Below are positions 58,480 through 64,000 of a DNA stretch of 64,000 nucleotides, piece by piece; within the stretch, counting starts at the first letter, position 1; the number at the start of each line of letters is the position of its first letter. Under the pieces are notes generated by a model that saw only the letters and a program-made list of their open reading frames with translations, was not told the origin of the DNA and ran no database searches. The stretch lies in contig CM050648.1 in the NCBI GenBank assembly GCA_027574665.1, positions 134,416,175 to 134,480,174 on the forward strand, read 5' to 3'. The stretch is from Rhynochetos jubatus (taxonomy: Eukaryota; Chordata; Aves; Eurypygiformes; Rhynochetidae). Both the position numbers and the translations under genes were made by a program.

Positions 58480-61400
58480 GGAGTGGTGAGGAAGGAAACA
58501 GGTGGTAGCACTTGCACCTCTTCTGATATTTTGTAAGCAAAGGCTGCTGTAGAAATTTAACTCCAGGACTGCTTGTAGTGCCGTGATTCCCAGTTGGACT
58601 TCAGTGACTTTAAAGTCTGCGCTGTTTAGAATTTGAGTGTTGGTTTGAACTTTGCAGTTTGGGCTTCAGTCTAGCAAGTGCATATTTTAAACAAAGAAAA
58701 CATTTGGCAAATAGTTGATTCTGCATGCAGGCAATGTCCCTCTGCTCCGCACGATTTATTTTTGCAAGGGTCTGAGGGAGACACATTTCTCTAAAAATAA
58801 AAGGCATCCACATGAGGCTGAATTATTCCTTCCCAAACACAAACTGATCTTTTGCTTGTTTCCAAGCACTCTATCAAATTATAACAACAAAGCAGCGCTG
58901 GACCCCTTAAGTTAATGAGTCTAGGACTGCACCTTTCAGTCCTACCCGTTGCAGCCTCAAGACACACATGTGGCTCCTCTAATGCTTTTGTCCATCAGAA
59001 CTGATATCGTGACCCCTAACTTCTGAAACTTTACAAGCTATTGATGGCATTTCCTACACACTATGTAACACAGCAAATTCAGCAGTGGAAGCAAAAGCGA
59101 ATGATTGGAGAAGAGTAAAACACTAAGGATCTTAATTATTTTTTTGAGTACAGAACTTTTCTCCGCAACAAGCACAGGAAAACTATTTTCTTCTAATCAC
59201 CCAAGGCCTCTTAATGTGCATAGCTCAGTTTAGTGATGCATAAGGGAGAAACTCCTATAGATCTGTGAGAGGGACTAGAGAAAACACAACCCAGATACCA
59301 GCACTAAATTGGTATTTTTAGTAGAGTGCCAAAAATCATCCCACATGTTTTAAACAAGTGACTCTTCCGTTTACCTGCCCAACGCAAAGCAGCACCCCAG
59401 TGCTGTATGCACGACATAAATCACCCCGCTGGGTTATCTCCCTCCTTCGCTCCGAAGGCTGCCCCTCTGGAGGGCAGCCAGACATGACCAGCAGAAATTT
59501 ATGCTTGAGCATATCGATTCAAAACATGTAGAAAAACAGGTGAAAGCAGATGTGAATGCAAAGTGCTATTGTCATTGCCCCCCCCCTCCCCCCCCTTTTT
59601 TTCCAAGGTATAAGACAATGAGGCCCAGATGTTATGATTGCAGGAATGCTAAAAAATTCATAAGTTATTCTGCAGGCAAGAAAAGCCACAGAAGGTCAGT
59701 CCAAACAGGCTTAGGGTTTGTACGGGGCAGGAGCTGGTCATAATGAATCTTTTTAGTGTGCAGTATCCATTACCAATTGATGTCAGAGATCCTTTTCTAG
59801 ATGGATCATCTAATGCTTTTTCTTAGAAGGCAGAAAAATATCCATGGCAAAGTTTCAACACATGTATTTGAAGGGGAAGTTGGAGTTATGGAGACAGAAC
59901 TTCTGTTTTGACCAACTAAGAATGGCAAGTTCAAGTTTTATCCTGCTGTCTTTCATTCCCATGGTAGGATGATTACCATTAAAAAAAAAAAAAAAAAAGG
60001 ACTTGGAAACTTCTATGCTGTGTAAGAAAAATCTTCTGGAGTGCTCTATTTCTGGATGATAAGTGAACCAACCCTGCTTTCATCTAGTAGCCTGCTGTCA
60101 AGTAAGCGGGTTTGAACAAGCTTGGGTTTATTAGTACATAAAGTGCAGCATGTGTAGGACTGTGTTTCTAGAACAGAACCCCAGTTTAAGCAAAGTTCAA
60201 GGTTATACTCAAGGCAGAACCATGTGCATAGTTTGCAAAGAACCACTAGCCTCCAGCAGCTCTCAGAAACTGCTGGATTTACTCGAAACAATAGCCAAAC
60301 TATAGGCATACTGCTGTCTCCTGGCTCAAGCAGGAGCTGCGGCATCTTTGCCAGGATGTTTCCCATATCACAGGGGGTTCCCACATTAATGTACCTACAT
60401 GCCAGCATCTGCAGCAGTGGCTGCAGGAGCTCCTACTGCCCCAGGATCAGAACCCCACCTATGCCCTCTGCTTTAACCCGTCTTGCGGCCTCCCCAGAAG
60501 AGTTTCCAATCCCTTTTCCCTAATATCCAGGGCAGTTCTGGGAAAAGACCGAGCAGGCCTGATGGTCTGAGATAAAGATGCAAGGGTCATCCCACAACCC
60601 TGGCCTCCTCCAGGAGTGGGAACCTGGACCCACCCCAGGACTTTGGTGGCTCTCCTGAAGCACCCTCGACCACCCCAACCACATCGTGGCCATTGGCAGC
60701 ACATCAGCCCCCATCCCCGAGGGTGAGGGACTGCACACCCCAGGAATTTCCCTGGGGTTGTACTGTTTGGTGCCAGCACACCTATAAATGTCCCTTCCTC
60801 TGAGCATTGTTTCCCCATTTGGAGCTCCCATTTCCAGCCTGTCCTCCCTGCTTGCCTGTCCAGGGCTGCCCTCACACCCACATCTCACACTCTCAGCTAC
60901 CCACTCTCAGAAGACACTACTGACATATTAACCAAAAGGCAAAGAGCCAACATCTTGCTCCTGTTCAAAACAAAACAGAGTGTAGAAGCAGGGGGCTTTT
61001 CTCTTGGCTAACAAGGGTCGTGCATTCAGCATTTGCACTGTTTGCAACTGGCCCTATCTCCTTACTTTTCCTATGGCACCTCTGCAACAAGGGCTGGAAA
61101 CAGGTCCTTCTCAGCACCAGCAAAGCCAGACTATGAATGGAGAAAGGTGAAGTTGCCCCAGTGCAAACACCTTCCCCTGGCTGCAGTACAAGCACGTAGC
61201 TCTTGCTAATGATGAGCTTTTGCTGGCCACAGCCTTTGGTAGGACCAAAATCAAGGTTTCATTTACTCACATTTCCTAGAATTTAGTTTGTCCATAATTT
61301 CCTATAGGCATTAAGCTTTTTCTTGCTATATATATATCTCTCAAGTAGAAATCCATTCAACCAGAATTCCCTTAATAAAGGTTAAAAGATTTGCAGTGAG

Positions 61401-64000
61401 GAAATGTCAAAATACACTAGCTTATAATTGCCCTCAAATATGCAGTTTTATATATTTACTTCATGGAGAGGAACCTTGGCATATATTTAATTAAAGAAAC
61501 GGAGCCTGCAGGAGGTCTTGGAATGGAGCACATTGTATTTTGGTTTGGGGTGAATTTCACAATCTACTCTATAGTTTTATTAATCTCCCCAAGCATGAAC
61601 AAACTCCAGCTATTTCTGTAGAAAATGGGAAGGAAATAAAACTCAGAGGCCTTTGGAAGTGGTTTTAAACATAGCAGGAGAAATTACAGTATTTAATGTC
61701 AGAATCTAGACAATTATTACAGAATAAATGGCTGTATGCGAGAGAGATAAACTTTGAACCAAGACTGCTAATTGATACTTCAACAAAGGAGACATTTTTA
61801 TGAAATAGAAATTCTGAAACAGACTTTTAGCACTTTTGTCAATTAACCAACAATAAAGGTTACAATCAGCACCAGGAAAGCCTACAGTATGATTCCTGTT
61901 GACATCATCTTTTTTGATTAAAGCTGGAAAGGTTAACCTGAAGACCTGCAGAACAGGAATCCCAGAAGCGAAGGTCTGGTGAGCTTCCTAACACCAGCTA
62001 CTGGATCCAGGAAAGAGTGCAGAAATACGTCACTTCAAAGGCTGGTTGGTGGATGATACACAGCCGCAGCTAGGCACTGCAGAACATGGTGCCCAGAAAA
62101 GGGTGCCACACTGCTCACAAGATTACAAAACTTGTGGACAGCCTTTGCAAGAGGTGGAAAAACCTGATCTTGTGATGCAAGTAAGAATGCGGAATGCAGG
62201 CATTCCATGTCCCAGGTCCTGGGACACAAGTGAGAACTTTAAATCTGAAGTCGTGTCACATTGTCAGAGAAAATTACCCTCCTGCCTGCTGAAGGGAGAG
62301 AGTTCTAAGATCTCGGTGGGGCCAGCAAGGGATGGATCTGGGGTGTTTATGGGGGAATCTGTGACAGGAGCATGCTGCCCTAACCTTGGACTTGGCTAAG
62401 GGAAAAGAGGGACTATCCTGAAACAAAGACTTTCCTCCTCCTCTTTCTTCTTCCTGAAATGTCAGGGCTAGAGCAAGACTGACCAGCGTGGTGAAAACAG
62501 TGAAATAACATGCTATAAAATGTGACTAATTCTATTTGTCAAGTAGGTTCAGGTGTCAGAGAGTTGCAGATCTAAAATCCAAGCCAACCCTGTTATTTTT
62601 CACTGCTTTGCTCCTCCTCACTTCTACTTTTTCTCATAGGAAAGAGGTTAAAATGTGTGGGAAAGGGGATATTTTCCACTGAAGTAAATGTAATTTAAGT
62701 GTAAGAAGGAAGAATATAAATTTCCATGGTAAAGCAAAGAATTTGAGAAACATCCCATACAAAATCAACTTGTTCCTTAAAAGAAAAATACTTCAAGAAA
62801 CATACTTACCTTCCCCTGGCCAGCTATAACTACTGGTAACTGAGAACTTTTTATTCTACAAAATCCATCACGTACCAATAGGAGTAATAGCATTAGATCT
62901 CACCAGCTCCCTTCAAGTCCCATACACATGGCAGAAAGTAAAAAGTACGTTGAGTTTAACCGCACAGAGACCTTAAGCATGTAATTTTAGCCAAAGGGAA
63001 CTCCTTACAGAAGATCTGAGACAAAGAGCTCTGTGTCACAGGATCACAAGGCTTGATTAATTGTGTGCATGCTTCAGCCAGAAGTACTGCTTTCCTCGCT
63101 GTTCAACACCCTCACAGCTGAGGTACAAGGAGATTTTACACCAAAAGAGGAAAACCACGCTGTTGTAATACCTAACTTCCACCTACCCCAGTGCATACTG
63201 GAATCCTCAGCCCTGGGTTAGAGACAGGCATCCCACAGTGCCAGGTCTGGCGTAGGGGGTTGAGTAAAACTGATACCTTTAGGATGGGATTAGAGAAGCT
63301 GGAGAGTAAGAAGCTGCCCAAGCTGACGGGCAAGAAATGTCTACAGGAGACCTTGTGGTGTGAAATATTTAGCAGTGAGGCAATTAAGCAGAGGCAGTTA
63401 CATAGCTACCGCTGGGAGAGAAGGCGGCACCTATCTCCTTTGGGAGTCCTGGCTGTAAATCCTTTCCTGGAGATAAGAAAAATACTGAAAAACAACTAAC
63501 AGTCATCTCCCACATATTTTTCCCTTAGCCACATAAGAGGTAGGAAATCTGCTTTCAAGTTTTCCTCTTCTCTCCTCACCCACACACCTGATTAAAAAGC
63601 AAAGATTTCAACCTTGGTCTCCCATTGAGGAGAGTGGCCTCACCACCACCCTGGCAAGTATTTGGGAACAGCACTTTGTTAATATCCTCTGCTGAATCTG
63701 ATCTACTTTGCTGTAGCTAATTAAATACCTGCATTCAATTATAAACCAAACTTGACTCTCCCACTTTTCTCTGTAAGGCCAAAGGATAAGGATATTCCCT
63801 CAGGATGTGAGAGACCACAGCTTAAATCATTGCTTCTGAGGAGATGGTCTCAGATGGCTGTGGGTTTTGAAAGGACCGGTTCCCTGAAGATCTTAAGGCA
63901 TTTCCCAGTCCACTAAGCATGTTCAGAGCATGCCCAGAGGTGAACAGTGCACTTTTCTGCACCACTCTAGTATCAGCTATATATGGAGCATCCCTTATAG
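58480..64000. other. Gene-desert stretch to window end
   Basis: No exon is supported. It includes C-rich and T-rich runs at about 59578-59602, a poly-A tract at about 59980-59998, and an AT-rich segment at 61380-61860 with TTAATTAAAG, TCAATTAACC and GCTAATTGATAC homeodomain-like cores that may be conserved. A minus-strand motif GGGAAG/GTAAGTATG at 62810/62809 is a perfect donor consensus without a convincing acceptor. The window ends inside non-coding sequence. Confidence 0.4.
61640..61870. promoter_or_regulatory. Candidate conserved AT-rich element
   Basis: Dense ATTA/TAAT cores, TTGTCAATTAACC and AACAATAAAGG (SOX-like) lie near each other, with one retained CpG (ATGCGAGAG). Composition suggests an enhancer; there is no further evidence. 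Confidence 0.25.

Noticed and set aside
62808-62813. Perfect splice donor on the minus strand
   Set aside because: No plausible acceptor lies at a suitable distance, and single donor motifs of this quality are expected several times by chance.

Overview
Organism. The window looks like vertebrate nuclear DNA, most likely a bird. The strongest evidence is an antisense, 5'-truncated CR1 LINE at about 55686-55893. It carries the avian CR1 3' tail of ATTCTATGA-type repeats and the recognisable C-terminus of the CR1 reverse-transcriptase ORF. Other repeats are a few old MIR/CORE-SINE and tRNA-derived SINE scraps. There are no operons, ribosome-binding sites or long ORFs. The longest open frame (361 codons) lies in GC-rich island sequence and is compositional.

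Layout. (1) 1-9800 is AT-rich sequence with homeodomain/SOX-type sites, interrupted by CpG islands at 3340-4610 and 7590-7760. (2) 9800-16520 is a broad, fragmented CpG-island domain of about 6.7 kb. It has long poly-G/poly-C runs, YY1-type elements, an RE1/NRSE-like pair of half-sites and good splice donors on both strands. This is the pattern of a developmental-regulator promoter region with divergent transcription and non-coding 5' exons. (3) 16520-64000 resembles a gene desert: almost free of interspersed repeats, with scattered AT-rich blocks that keep isolated CpGs and contain paired transcription-factor sites. I treat these blocks as candidate conserved non-coding elements. A small GC-rich spot at 56400-57240 contains a candidate exon.

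Genes. I could not identify any protein-coding exon with confidence and give no gene symbols. Candidate exons (7590-7812, 12420-12560 minus, 14450-14565, 18409-18684, 33725-33825, 57006-57235) rest only on splice-site consensus and local context. Isolated splice motifs occur by chance many times in 64 kb, so their confidence is low.

Working model (inference). The CpG domain is the promoter region of a developmental, possibly neural, gene or gene/lncRNA pair whose coding exons lie outside the window. The desert to the right would hold its long-range enhancers. Both window edges cut through non-coding sequence.
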